DNA of 64,000 nucleotides from Kosakonia sacchari (GCA_900109485.1 FOAY01000001.1:169914-233913); one strand, 5' to 3'; positions 53,694-62,815 are shown, counted from the first letter of the stretch. Made by a program: numbers and translations. The notes: generated from the letters alone by a model not told the origin.

Positions 53694-54281
53694 TTACGCG
53701 TTATGAACCAGGTTGCCCTCGCCCCAGCGCGGAAGGTTTTTCACATCAATACCAAACAGGTCTAACGCGCGGCTGACGCTGTGGGTAATGATTTCATCAG
53801 TGGTTTGCGGGCGCTGGTACAGCGCCGGAACCGGCGGGAAAATAATCCCGCCCATTTCTGTCACTGCCTGCATGTTGCGAATGTGTCCGAGGTTAAGTGG
53901 CGTTTCGCGCGCCAGCAGCACCAGACGGCGGCGCTCTTTAAGCACCACGTCGGCGGCCCGGGTCAGCAGGTTATCTGTCAGGCAGTTGGCGATGGAGCCC
54001 AGCGAACGCATGGAACAGGGGGCAACGAGCATGCCCATTGTTTTAAACGATCCGCTGGAAATGGCTGCGCCAAGATTACCAATAGGGTGAACCACATCTG
54101 CCAGCGCCATCACCTCATCAAGCTGATAGTCCGTTTCCAGCTCACAGGTTTTTTCCGCCCCTTTTGAGATAACCAGATGGACTTCAGGATCCTGCGTACG
54201 TAAAAGCTCAAGCGCCTTTACGCCATACTGAAAACCAGAAGCACCGCTAATGCCGACAATGATGCGTTGAGATGCCGCCAC
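53694..54281 (-). CDS. UbiX-like flavin prenyltransferase (hydroxyarylic acid decarboxylase B subunit)
   Basis: This 195-residue protein of the UbiX/Pad1 family makes the prenylated FMN cofactor needed by UbiD-type decarboxylases. Segments visible are [16 protein letters not shown] (FMN loop), [20 protein letters not shown] and the C-terminal [17 protein letters not shown]. The UbiD-like gene ends ten bases upstream, so the pair is an operon: the B and C components of a non-oxidative hydroxyarylic acid decarboxylase. Confidence 0.88.
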   Translation of the reverse strand: MAASQRIIVGISGASGFQYGVKALELLRTQDPEVHLVISKGAEKTCELETDYQLDEVMALADVVHPIGNLGAAISSGSFKTMGMLVAPCSMRSLGSIANCLTDNLLTRAADVVLKERRRLVLLARETPLNLGHIRNMQAVTEMGGIIFPPVPALYQRPQTTDEIITHSVSRALDLFGIDVKNLPRWGEGNLVHNA

Positions 54282-54291
54282 ATTGTTCCCC

Positions 54292-55785
54292 TTACTCGAA
54301 ATCTGGCAGGAAGCGTTTCACATCAACCTTTTTAAACTTCGAGCGTTCAAAGTGGCTTTTCAGATGGAACGGCACCGTGCAGTCAAAGAGGGTTTTGCAG
54401 GACATTCCCTGCTGCAAAATGCTCGGGCTGTAAGCCGGGATCTGAGACGGATCGAGCGGATGGCAGCGAACACCAGGAATGGTGACGGTATCGACATCAC
54501 CCTGATAACGGGTTTGCATCGCCCACAGCACATCGTCGCTGTCGAAAATATCCACGTCTTCATCAACCAGAATCACGTGTTTCAGTTCCGGGAAGGCAGA
54601 GAATGCCAGCAGGGCTGCCTGCCGCTGACGGCCTTCATCCGCCGGGGAGAATTTCTTGAATTGCATCACCGCCAGCAGTTTACCGCCGCCCGCCGAGTGA
54701 GCGAATACGTTGAGCAGTTTGCCCGGCATTGCGCGGCCCACCATATCGAGGATACTGGCTTCCGTCGGGATGCCCGCCATATTGACGTGTTCTTCGCCTG
54801 GACCAACAGTGGTACGCCAGATCGGGTTATAGCGATGAGTGACGGCTTTGACTTTGATTACCGGCAGCGCATCTTTGGCCTCGCCGGTATAGCCCGGGAA
54901 TTCAGGCATCGCTTTACCGGTATTGGTGTTCTGATCTTCACGCAGACGTACGTTCGGCAGCAGTTCGCCTTCGATAACGATCTCCGCATGCGCAATGGCG
55001 CGTTCGTTGATGGTTTTACACTGCACCATTTCTACAGCCTTGCCGCGCAGGGCACCGGCGACGCTCAGTTCGTCATAACCCAGCGGGGTGGTTGGCGGCT
55101 CAAAGCAGGCGGCGATTTCGATAGCAGGATCGACGCCAATGCTGATCGAGATCGGCAGTGGTTGCCCGGCGGCTTCCGCTTTCATGCGGAATGCATCGAT
55201 ATGGCGACCCGGGGTTAACCACATCGACAGCTCGTCGCGGCTCTGCACGCAAAGGCGGTGAATGGTGATATCGGATTCGTGTGTTTCAGGATCGGAAGCG
55301 TAGCACAGACCCATTGTGATGTACGGGCCGGCGTCCTCTTCGGTATTGGTTGGTGCTGGTAGCAGTTTGCGCAGGTCGAAGTGAGCGTCGCTGGCCAGAT
55401 GAACCACCTGTTGGCAGACAGCATTGTCTTTGGTCAGTACTGGCGGGATAGGGTTCTGCACGGAATCTTTCAGCAGGTGGCCCAATTTTTCCGGCGCGCA
55501 GTTGAGGAAATGGCTGACGCGTTTGCGCGAGCCGTTCAGGCCGATAGCCACGCTGATATCCTGGAAGCCCTTCACTTTGTTGAACATCATCACCGGGCCG
55601 TTTTTACGTGTTGGGCGCTGGCAGGTGCCGCCTGCGCCAACGTAACGGTAAACACCGGAAAGTTCCGCGTGTGGATCAACTTCAGTATCGGTTTCGACAT
55701 ATTCGCCGGGCAGTGTTTTTAATAATTCAATCGCCGAGCGTAAATCTGTAACGCCGCTGGTATTTTTATTTTCGCTATTTGACAT
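54292..55785 (-). CDS. UbiD-family hydroxyarylic acid decarboxylase (AroY/LpdC-like)
   Basis: This 498-residue protein of the UbiD family resembles the protocatechuate/gallate decarboxylases (Klebsiella AroY, Lactobacillus LpdC) over its length: [55 protein letters not shown] with the catalytic Glu-Arg-Glu region, [10 protein letters not shown] and [17 protein letters not shown]. It would need prenyl-FMN made by the next gene. It decarboxylates a phenolic acid, gallate or protocatechuate being most likely. ATG 55785 is chosen; ATG 55797 is also in frame. The C-terminus is slightly shorter than in AroY. Confidence 0.88.
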   Translation of the reverse strand: MSNSENKNTSGVTDLRSAIELLKTLPGEYVETDTEVDPHAELSGVYRYVGAGGTCQRPTRKNGPVMMFNKVKGFQDISVAIGLNGSRKRVSHFLNCAPEKLGHLLKDSVQNPIPPVLTKDNAVCQQVVHLASDAHFDLRKLLPAPTNTEEDAGPYITMGLCYASDPETHESDITIHRLCVQSRDELSMWLTPGRHIDAFRMKAEAAGQPLPISISIGVDPAIEIAACFEPPTTPLGYDELSVAGALRGKAVEMVQCKTINERAIAHAEIVIEGELLPNVRLREDQNTNTGKAMPEFPGYTGEAKDALPVIKVKAVTHRYNPIWRTTVGPGEEHVNMAGIPTEASILDMVGRAMPGKLLNVFAHSAGGGKLLAVMQFKKFSPADEGRQRQAALLAFSAFPELKHVILVDEDVDIFDSDDVLWAMQTRYQGDVDTVTIPGVRCHPLDPSQIPAYSPSILQQGMSCKTLFDCTVPFHLKSHFERSKFKKVDVKRFLPDFE

Positions 55786-55917
55786 AGTCTGTTCCATCGA
55801 AAAAAAAGGTTTACTGTCGGTGGCTACCTTATTTTTCCAGGGAACATTAAACAAATACCGTTTTCCTGATTCAGACCAGATCAAAAAAGTACTGTTTATA
55901 AAATTGTTAAATTTAGG

Positions 55918-55936
55918 TTTCTAATTTGATTAGAAA
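55918..55936. promoter_or_regulatory. candidate LysR operator between the decarboxylase and its regulator
   Basis: TTTCTAATTTGATTAGAAA is a perfect palindrome (eight-base arms) containing a T-N11-A core, the usual LysR recognition form. It is in the divergent promoter region. Confidence 0.6.
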
Positions 55937-56002
55937 AGCAGACTTTTCCTTTGCTGCGCTAAGTGTGATACTGAGCGCCTGGGTATCGCGGAGTAAAGTT
56001 TT

Positions 56003-56902
56003 ATGGACTTGAAAAGGTTGCGTTATTTTTGCCGCGTTGTAGAGCAGGGGTCCGTAAGCCAGGCCGCGAAAGTGCTGAATATGGCGCAGCCGCCACTGAG
56101 TAAACGGATTCAGGAACTGGAAGAAGAGCTACAGGTTTCACTGTTTACCCGCCAGGGAAATCGTATTGAGCCAACCGATGCCGGATATTTTCTTTATCGT
56201 AAAGCATGCGAAATATTACGCCAGGTTGAAGACACCGCCCGCGAAACGGTCGCCATTGCCAATAAAGAAAAATTCCAGTTAAGAATCGGCTTAACCCATC
56301 TTTTTCAATCGTATTTCAAGCCATTGTTGCTGGAGCTTTATAAGCGTCACCCTGATGCAGAGATTAATATTTCGGTAACGGATTCCAGCCATCTGGAAAC
56401 CATGCTTAACGAAGGTGCGATCGATCTGGCGTTGATCCAGCGCCCCTACCGCAGTGAAGGCTTTGATTATGTCTCCTTCGATCCGGTACGGCTGGTTGCG
56501 GTGATCAGCAAGCAGTGTTTGCCTGAAAGGCCAGCGAGCCCATTTGATTACCAGGCGCTGGCGGCATTTCCGCTGGTGCTGCTGCACCGGGCAAAAGATG
56601 CCGGAACGTATGAGATGTTAATCGACCTGTTCCGTAAAGCGGGTGGGAATCCACGGGTGATCATGCATATCACCCAGCCTGGCGTGATTCTGGAATGGCT
56701 GGAGTCTGGCCTCGCTGCGGCGACGCTGCTGCCGTCATCAGAGGTGGATGCAGCCAAATTAACGAACTGCCACGTAGTGGATGTTTTTCCGTCGCCGCAG
56801 GTATTCTACCCGGCGCTGGTGAAGATGCCGGCGATGCCGTATCTGCCGGAAATGATGGAAATCATTGCTCAGGGCTATCCGATGCCGCGCCATTCATCGT
56901 GA
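56003..56902 (+). CDS. LysR-family regulator of the decarboxylase operon
   Basis: This 299-residue LysR regulator has a helix-turn-helix GSVSQAAKVLNMAQPPLSKRIQELE at about 17-41 and an effector domain starting near residue 90. It is divergent from the UbiD/UbiX/DUF554 operon with a palindrome between, so it most likely activates that operon in response to a phenolic acid. Confidence 0.87.
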   Translation: MDLKRLRYFCRVVEQGSVSQAAKVLNMAQPPLSKRIQELEEELQVSLFTRQGNRIEPTDAGYFLYRKACEILRQVEDTARETVAIANKEKFQLRIGLTHLFQSYFKPLLLELYKRHPDAEINISVTDSSHLETMLNEGAIDLALIQRPYRSEGFDYVSFDPVRLVAVISKQCLPERPASPFDYQALAAFPLVLLHRAKDAGTYEMLIDLFRKAGGNPRVIMHITQPGVILEWLESGLAAATLLPSSEVDAAKLTNCHVVDVFPSPQVFYPALVKMPAMPYLPEMMEIIAQGYPMPRHSS

Positions 56903-56967
56903 AAGTATTGGCATCCGGATTGTGGCTGTTATCATAGGTCGCCATTTATTTTAATCGAGGATCTGTT

Positions 56968-57708
56968 TTGCGCGCAGGACGCCTGATGAGTAACCCGTTC
57001 CGCATTGCCTTTTGCCTGGCGATCGCCTTGCTGCTGGCAGGTTGCGCCGGGAAATCCTCTTCCGGAGGCAGTGATTCCGGCTCCACCTATACGGTGAAGC
57101 GGGGCGATACGCTGTACCGTATTTCACGCATTACCGGAACCAGCGTGAAAGATCTCGCCAGCCTAAACGGGATCTCCCCGCCATATACCATCGAAGTGGG
57201 GCAGCGGTTGAAGGTTAATGGTTCTAAAGCCAGCGCATCCTCGGGTAAAACCAGCACGAAAACCGCCAAAGTCACGCCATCCTCCGCCGTGCCGCAATCT
57301 TCATGGCCGCCGGTAGGGCAACGCTGCTGGCGATGGCCGACCAGCGGGAAAGTGATTATGGGTTACTCCACGTCCGACGGCGGCAATAAAGGGATTGATA
57401 TCGCAGGTTCGCGCGGGCAAGCCATCTATGCTGCTGGTGCAGGGAAGGTGGTATACGTTGGCAGCCAGCTTCGTGGCTACGGTAATCTGATCATGATTAA
57501 GCACAGCGAAGATTACATTACGGCTTACGCGCATAACGATACGATGCTGGTGAATAACGGACAGAACGTGAAAGCGGGGCAGAAGATCGCTACCATGGGC
57601 AGCAGCGATGCGGATTCCGTTCGCTTGCACTTCCAGCTGCGCTACCGGGCAACGGCGATTGATCCGCTGCGTTATTTACCGCCGCAGGGCAGCGCCCCTA
57701 AATGTTAA
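56968..57708 (+). CDS. actS: ActS (YgeR), LysM/LytM lipoprotein, amidase activator
   Basis: This 246-residue lipoprotein has lipobox LLLAGC (Cys26), a LysM domain (YTVKRGDTLYRISRITGTS onwards) and a C-terminal LytM/M23 domain. The LytM domain is degenerate: the usual His of HxGxD is replaced (NKGIDI) and the second motif reads LHFQ. It is therefore a regulator, as shown for E. coli ActS, which activates cell-wall amidases. TTG start at 56968 aligns with the E. coli N-terminus and has GAGG upstream; ATG 56986 is an alternative. Confidence 0.92.
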   Translation: MRAGRLMSNPFRIAFCLAIALLLAGCAGKSSSGGSDSGSTYTVKRGDTLYRISRITGTSVKDLASLNGISPPYTIEVGQRLKVNGSKASASSGKTSTKTAKVTPSSAVPQSSWPPVGQRCWRWPTSGKVIMGYSTSDGGNKGIDIAGSRGQAIYAAGAGKVVYVGSQLRGYGNLIMIKHSEDYITAYAHNDTMLVNNGQNVKAGQKIATMGSSDADSVRLHFQLRYRATAIDPLRYLPPQGSAPKC

Positions 57709-57755
57709 AAATGCGCCTAACAGACGATAAATTAACCTGTTAGCGCAGGTGTATC

Positions 57756-57783
57756 TTGCCAGACGGTGCGTAAAGACTATAAT
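57756..57783 (+). promoter_or_regulatory. glyU promoter
   Basis: TTGCCA (57756-57761), a 16-base spacer and perfect TATAAT (57778-57783) sit upstream of the tRNA gene, followed by a GC-containing stretch. Confidence 0.8.
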
Positions 57784-57800
57784 GCGTTACGCACTTCGAC

Positions 57801-57874
57801 GCGGGCGTAGTTCAATGGTAGAACGAGAGCTTCCCAAGCTCTATACGAGGGTTCGATTCCCTTCGCCCGCTCCA
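57801..57874 (+). tRNA. glyU: tRNA-Gly (anticodon CCC)
   Basis: This 74-nt gene has a cloverleaf: acceptor GCGGGCG pairing with CGCCCGC, anticodon loop CTTCCCAAG with anticodon CCC, TTCGATT T-loop and an encoded CCA end. It matches E. coli glyU, also beside actS. The 3' part of glyU is a known island integration site. Confidence 0.97.
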
Positions 57875-58050
57875 GAATCTCCTGCTGTATTTCCCCACAA
57901 ACTTTCCCTGAAACATGATTATTGCTGGCTGCGAAGCGATGCTGTTGATGATATGTCGTCAGGAACAACGTTCTGCGGTTAACTGTTCCGTCTCGTTATC
58001 GCGCTCTAAAAAATGGCGCGTAATCGATGTTCTGAACCGGGCGACCTTGA
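57875..58050. other. intergenic stretch after glyU, island border
   Basis: No gene or clear repeat is seen. The core genome ends at glyU and accessory genes begin beyond. A direct repeat of the tRNA 3' end cannot be found inside the window; it would lie past 64000 if present. Confidence 0.4.
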
Positions 58051-58335
58051 CTACGCCAGTATGAATTTTATCGCTGACAAGATGAAATAGAGCGCACATG
58101 CGATCTGCATTATCCGGAAACCCCATCTGAAATAGCGCCAGTCATGGCGTTCTCTGGCGTTAGCCTCGGCAATCGCGGGGTCGCTGTGCTGTTTTCTTCG
58201 CTTTGTTCTGAGTACATCAATTGCCCACAGGGCAAGAATTGCCACAACGATTGCTTTCAAAACCAGGATGTTATCCACGATGAGGAAGCTGTCCCTGTTT
58301 GTCCACGGAAGGAAACAGCCTAAGCGAAAGACCAC
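58051..58335 (-). CDS. small two-helix membrane protein, possible immunity protein
   Basis: Up to 94 residues, with two hydrophobic segments (ILVLKAIVVAILALWAIDVL at about 23-42 and FRIMQIACALYFILSAIKFI at about 73-92) separated by a charged linker. The start is uncertain: GTG 58335 opens the frame and a GTG nearer helix 1 is an alternative; neither has a strong ribosome-binding site. I do not recognise a family. Its size and topology resemble immunity proteins of class II microcins and it lies 193 bases downstream of the export operon on the same strand, but a hairpin (58482-58510) separates it. The role is inferred only. Confidence 0.5.
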   Translation of the reverse strand: MVFRLGCFLPWTNRDSFLIVDNILVLKAIVVAILALWAIDVLRTKRRKQHSDPAIAEANARERHDWRYFRWGFRIMQIACALYFILSAIKFILA

Positions 58336-58481
58336 ATCAAGGCTATGCTGAAGCGCTCATCATGTGAAGATATTCCTGAATTGACGCGTTTGCGAATGGA
58401 ACGAAGAAGAGAAGGGTATTAGAGCGTCATTAAACGCAACATCCCGTTGTCGTTTATAAACTTATTGGGCTGGCAAATTTC

Positions 58482-58510
58482 TGGAGCGGCGATGTCTCTT
58501 CACCGCTCCA
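58482..58510 (-). terminator. hairpin after the export operon
   Basis: TGGAGCGG and CCGCTCCA form a stem around 13 bases, 19 bases past the end of the 278-residue gene. The T-run on the minus strand is weak. Confidence 0.5.
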
Positions 58511-58528
58511 TATTCCACTGTTAGCCGG

Positions 58529-59365
58529 TTATCCCAGTTTCGTTGTCCGATGAGCTATGTGCGCGCGTAATAACGTTTCCATACTCTCATTGCCCGCAGG
58601 TATATCCAGCCGGTTATGATCGATAATCATAGTGTGATTCTTATAGGGCACGAGCATTTTATTATTCTGCAATAAGATTTGCGCAATGAATTCAATACGA
58701 CCTGCCGGGAATGCCGGTTCTGCTTTAATGATCGCACCACAGGCAATTGTGCCATCCGGCTGGATAAATAAAATGGAATGAAATGTGTCGAAGGTCTCTG
58801 ATTTCCAGTCTGGCACCGAAAATTGATTGTAATCGATCCCTTTATTTTCACCCTTATTAAAGGTGGTGACATAAAAAGGAATAAAGTCATTCATAGTCAA
58901 ACACAGCGCCATTAATTGCTCGTTACCCGTGCTCTTGATGGTGTTTGCCAGCAGGCTGAGAACATATTCTGTTTGCGTATAGTCTAAGGCCAGTAACAGA
59001 TTTTCACCGTTCTGTAATAAGAACAAGAAATTAATTCTGTCCTGCCGCTGCTTGAGCACAAAGTTCGCTACGCAACGTTCTGCGCTGATACTTTGTACCT
59101 CATCGAGAGAAATGGCCGGAACATTGGTACTCAACGTCTGTGAGTGAGTGTTCACCTGCTCGCGGATCTGGTCAGGCGATTGCTGGTAGATCCGATGTAA
59201 AGAGCGATAGCAGCTAAACAGAGCAAACATCACCTCCTGCAATAGGTTAGGTGGCAATAAAAGTAACTGCTCGCTATCGCCAGAATCAATCATCTTCAGC
59301 GCAATTACAGGTATACCATCTGCCGAGTTAATAACTCCCGCGTTTATTCCCTTTAACATATTCAT
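58529..59365 (-). CDS. uncharacterised 278-residue protein in the microcin export operon
   Basis: I do not recognise this protein with confidence. No signal peptide or membrane helix is evident, so it is probably cytoplasmic. The sequence alternates strands and helices, with an early LLLLPPNLLQEVMFALFSCYRSL and a late FPAGRIEFIAQILLQNNKMLVPYKNHTMII. The start ATG 59365 follows AAAGGAG at good spacing, and it begins 13 bases after the ABC exporter gene, so it belongs to the same transcript. It could be involved in regulation, self-protection or processing; a distant relation to small uncharacterised enterobacterial families such as YjeJ is possible but unproven. Confidence 0.8.
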   Translation of the reverse strand: MNMLKGINAGVINSADGIPVIALKMIDSGDSEQLLLLPPNLLQEVMFALFSCYRSLHRIYQQSPDQIREQVNTHSQTLSTNVPAISLDEVQSISAERCVANFVLKQRQDRINFLFLLQNGENLLLALDYTQTEYVLSLLANTIKSTGNEQLMALCLTMNDFIPFYVTTFNKGENKGIDYNQFSVPDWKSETFDTFHSILFIQPDGTIACGAIIKAEPAFPAGRIEFIAQILLQNNKMLVPYKNHTMIIDHNRLDIPAGNESMETLLRAHIAHRTTKLG

Positions 59366-59378
59366 TTATCATTCTCCT

Positions 59379-61493
59379 TTATAGCGATGATATTTTGGAA
59401 AGATCAATAACCCTGTCTGCGCAGGCAATAGTGGACGGACGGTGAGCCACAATAATGCGCGTAATATTTAATGACTCAATCGCGTTGTTAATCATTCTTT
59501 CATTATTTGCATCAAGATGGCTGGTGGCCTCATCCATAAATAAAATATTGGGTTTCTGATAAAGTGCGCGAGCGATCAATAAGCGTTGTTTCTGACCACC
59601 CGAGATGCCGCTGCCTAATTCACCGATAATCGTCTCGTAACCCATAGGCATGCGCATGATCTCTTCATGGATATTGCACTTTACGGCACATTCAACAATC
59701 AGTTGCTGATCGGCATTATCTTCAAAGCCGGAAATATTATCGGCAATAGAACCTGAAAAAAGACGATCTTCCTGCAATACACAGGCAGTACAGGCGCGGT
59801 AATTATTTACACCGATTTTTTTGACGTCAAAATCACCGACGAAAATATCGCCATGATCGGGTGTAAGCAGGCCGGACATCACTTTCAGCAGAGTAGTTTT
59901 ACCAATTCCGGAGGCACCAATTAATGCCACGGATTCGCCCGCAGCAACGCTAATATTCACATTGGAAAACACCGGTTTGGTCAGTTTGTCATATTGATAC
60001 GACAAATCCTGAACCTGCAGCGGCACGCCAGCGCTGTCCTCAAAAACTTTCCGCGGCGGTGATTCCGCTTCCGGTTTGCTGAAGACAATTTCTGAAATAC
60101 GTTCGTTATGCAGCGACAGCATCTTGAACTGCATTGCCAGGTCAATAAGCGACGAGGCGCGCTGGGCAAACTGGCCACGATAGGCGTTAAACGCCATAAA
60201 CATACCGATGGTCATGGTGTTATCCATTACCATCAGTGCGCCAAGCCACAGAATGACAACCTGATCGACAGAGTTAATAAAAGTGTTGATGCCGCCGAAT
60301 AACATATCAAAGCGCGTCTGCCGCAGGCTGGCGTTGCTGACGTCGATATTAGTATTGAGCCAGTGCTGAGAGCGGCGGTTTTTAAGGTTCAGCGATTTTA
60401 TGGTCGCGATACCGTACAGCGTCTCCATAAAATGGGAACCTGAACGCGCGCGTTTAACGATCAGCTCTTCGCTGATCGTACGGTAAAATTTGTAAGTGAT
60501 AATTCGCATCGCCGCGTAACACAGGGTAAAGCCGAGCACGACCCAGACCAACCAACCACCGTACAGACTCATCATAACCAACACGCCCACGGTCATGATG
60601 GAGTCGATCGTTCCCATCACAATGTTATTTGTGAAAGTGGCGCGGATGGTATCCAGAGAAGAAAATCGCGACTGGATATCGCCCAGATTGCGCTTTTCAA
60701 AAAAGGCGAGCGGCAAGCTCAGCAGATGATCAAAAAAGCTGGTCTTCCACTGAATATCGGTTAGCGTATTTAGCTTCAGTGATACCCATGCCCTTATCAT
60801 GCTGACTGCGGTCTTGAATAGGGTAAAAAACAGCAGCCCGGCGCAGATCACCAGCAGCAGGTTGTTGTCATGGGCGGTGATAACATGGTCGGTGACCAGC
60901 TGCGTGCCCATTGGCATGAGAAGGTTGACCGCCTCAATGACAATGGAAAGCATGAAGATTTTACTCAGCGCCGATTTCAGGCCGACAATATTGCGCATTA
61001 AATCCAGCAATTTGAGCCGCGAGCGCTGTTTTTCCTGTTTGAAATGGCTGTCGGGCCACGCTTCGAGGGCGATGCCGCTGAAATTCTCAGACATCTCTTT
61101 CTGATGAACAACACGCCGACCCATTGCCGGGTCGTTAATCACGAAGCGTTTGCCTTTTATCGCGACCAGTACCACAAAGTGATTCAATGACCAGTGCAGG
61201 ACACAAGGAAGGCGCAGCTCTTTTATTTCATCCATGTCGAGTGAGAGGGCGCGTGTTTTCAACCCTGCGGTCTGCGCAACCTGGTTAATATCGGTTAATG
61301 TTGCCCCTTGCGCGGGCGAACCATAGCGATTGCGAAAATTAAAGAGATCAATGTCCTTACCGTAGTAACCGCAGATCATGGATAAACAAGCATTGCCGCA
61401 CTCTGCCGCTTCAGACTGAATAATCACGGGTACTTTATTTTTAATAGAGAAATTGATTCTTTTAAATATAGTATCAAGAATAGCTTTATTCAT
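59379..61493 (-). CDS. peptidase-containing ABC exporter (CvaB-like, C39 domain)
   Basis: This 704-residue inner-membrane exporter both trims and exports a double-glycine-leader peptide. The N-terminal C39 peptidase has Cys32 (QSEAAECGNACLSM), His105 (HWSLNHFVVL) and Asp121 (INDPAMG). About six helices follow (170-440). The ATPase has Walker A GASGIGKTT (about 526-534), signature SGGQKQR (631-637), Walker B ILFMDEATSHLD (650-661) and His684. It overlaps the HlyD-type gene by eight bases and is the counterpart of CvaB in the colicin V system; TolC would supply the outer-membrane channel. Confidence 0.93.
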   Translation of the reverse strand: MNKAILDTIFKRINFSIKNKVPVIIQSEAAECGNACLSMICGYYGKDIDLFNFRNRYGSPAQGATLTDINQVAQTAGLKTRALSLDMDEIKELRLPCVLHWSLNHFVVLVAIKGKRFVINDPAMGRRVVHQKEMSENFSGIALEAWPDSHFKQEKQRSRLKLLDLMRNIVGLKSALSKIFMLSIVIEAVNLLMPMGTQLVTDHVITAHDNNLLLVICAGLLFFTLFKTAVSMIRAWVSLKLNTLTDIQWKTSFFDHLLSLPLAFFEKRNLGDIQSRFSSLDTIRATFTNNIVMGTIDSIMTVGVLVMMSLYGGWLVWVVLGFTLCYAAMRIITYKFYRTISEELIVKRARSGSHFMETLYGIATIKSLNLKNRRSQHWLNTNIDVSNASLRQTRFDMLFGGINTFINSVDQVVILWLGALMVMDNTMTIGMFMAFNAYRGQFAQRASSLIDLAMQFKMLSLHNERISEIVFSKPEAESPPRKVFEDSAGVPLQVQDLSYQYDKLTKPVFSNVNISVAAGESVALIGASGIGKTTLLKVMSGLLTPDHGDIFVGDFDVKKIGVNNYRACTACVLQEDRLFSGSIADNISGFEDNADQQLIVECAVKCNIHEEIMRMPMGYETIIGELGSGISGGQKQRLLIARALYQKPNILFMDEATSHLDANNERMINNAIESLNITRIIVAHRPSTIACADRVIDLSKISSL

Positions 61494-62769
61494 TATTTGG
61501 CCCTGTCAAACTCTGTGCAACTTTATACACGGGCGAGAACAGCCACTGATAAAGTGGTCTTTCTTCCATGAAGACAATACTTTTGGCTTTAAGGCCATTT
61601 GATAATGCTAGTTTTTTATTTTTATAAATAAATTCATTTTCTTTGATATCTATAATTGCTTTGTATAACGTTAGCTGGGAATTAGTATTTGTCTGGCCAA
61701 TGCTATATTCCGATAGCTCTCTTCGTGTCGCTGGCATGGATGATATTGACTTTATCTTCCCGGAAAACTGTCCAAATTTATCTGAAGGAAATGCATCATA
61801 ACGGATATTCACAGTATCGCCGATTTTCACATACGGCAGGCTGTTGTCGGGAAGCCATAATAATAAATAATACTTAACATCTGTTAATTGTTTGACCTGG
61901 GACAGACTGCTTCCTGCATCAACCATTTGGCCCGGAGTAACCGCAACGGATTCCACTCTGCCAGCAATGGTCGATTTTACCAGAATTTTTCCATTGGCAT
62001 TCGTTTCAATAAGCTGAGACTGGAAATCGCTTAACTGGTTATATTGTGATGCAATCTGGTTATCCAGTTCTGCCGATTTAACCGTGATATCACTGCGCGA
62101 CTGGGTGAGTTGCAGTTCGAGCTGCATCTTCTGCGTCGATAATGACTGAAAGGCATTCTGCTGCTGTACATAAAGGGAATGCTGGTTATTATACTGATCT
62201 TTATTAATGAGTCCTTTCTTCAGATACTGATTATAGTTCTGAAGCGCGCCTTCCATTTTCGTTAAACCCTGTTTCGCGGTAGCTAACAGTCCATCAGTTT
62301 CCGCAAGTGAATGCTCATAACGCTGGATTTGCCGTTGTGTTGTAGCGATAAAATCATCTTTGTTCACTTTCAGTTTATTGATGATTTCTTCGGCATTGGC
62401 AATTTTAGCCTTTATCATCGAGATATTCGTATCAGATACGTTACCCGCATTGGTACTTTTAGATACATCCAGCTCAAAAAGAATGTCACCTTTTTTTACA
62501 GTATCACCAACCTGAATAAATTGTTGAGATATAAAACCGGGCTGCGGTGATGAAATATTTAATGGATGGGGAAGGGTAATCACTTCGCCAACGACATCGA
62601 TACGCTGCGTGAATTTAAAGAAGCAAAGCATGGCAATAAGTATCACCATAAAAGCGGTGCAGCACGCAGAAATAATAAAAGGTGATATGCCTTTAAATAA
62701 AATGACCTTGCCTTTCCAGTAGCTTCTCTGGTGGTCTACGGCTTCTTGCCTGAATAATTTTTGACTCAT
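61486..62769 (-). CDS. HlyD/CvaA-type membrane fusion protein
   Basis: This protein of about 427 residues has a short cytoplasmic N-terminus, one membrane helix (about 30-54), a first biotinyl-lipoyl-like half (FIQVGDTVKKGDILFELDVS), a long coiled-coil region (about 110-250) and a second half (ILVKSTIAGRVESVAVTPGQ). It would link the ABC exporter to TolC. ATG 62769 (MSQKLFRQEAV) is chosen; ATG 62775 two codons earlier, also behind AGGT, is possible. It overlaps the ABC gene by eight bases. Confidence 0.92.
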   Translation of the reverse strand: MSQKLFRQEAVDHQRSYWKGKVILFKGISPFIISACCTAFMVILIAMLCFFKFTQRIDVVGEVITLPHPLNISSPQPGFISQQFIQVGDTVKKGDILFELDVSKSTNAGNVSDTNISMIKAKIANAEEIINKLKVNKDDFIATTQRQIQRYEHSLAETDGLLATAKQGLTKMEGALQNYNQYLKKGLINKDQYNNQHSLYVQQQNAFQSLSTQKMQLELQLTQSRSDITVKSAELDNQIASQYNQLSDFQSQLIETNANGKILVKSTIAGRVESVAVTPGQMVDAGSSLSQVKQLTDVKYYLLLWLPDNSLPYVKIGDTVNIRYDAFPSDKFGQFSGKIKSISSMPATRRELSEYSIGQTNTNSQLTLYKAIIDIKENEFIYKNKKLALSNGLKAKSIVFMEERPLYQWLFSPVYKVAQSLTGPNNE

Positions 62770-62789
62770 GGGCATATTACCTGACAGTT

Positions 62790-62815
62790 AAAAAAGGCCC
62801 GAACATGTCGGGCCT
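62790..62815 (-). terminator. terminator between microcin precursor and export genes
   Basis: Arms AGGCCCGA and TCGGGCCT form an eight-base stem with loop ACATG, followed on the minus strand by TTTTTT. It lies between the precursor stop and the HlyD-type start, and would let the precursor mRNA be made in excess of the exporter mRNA. Confidence 0.8.

Noticed and set aside
58345..58422. 25-codon basic plus-strand ORF (starts MLKRSSCEDIP) near the island border
   Set aside because: Too short, with no ribosome-binding site; possibly a gene remnant but not supportable.
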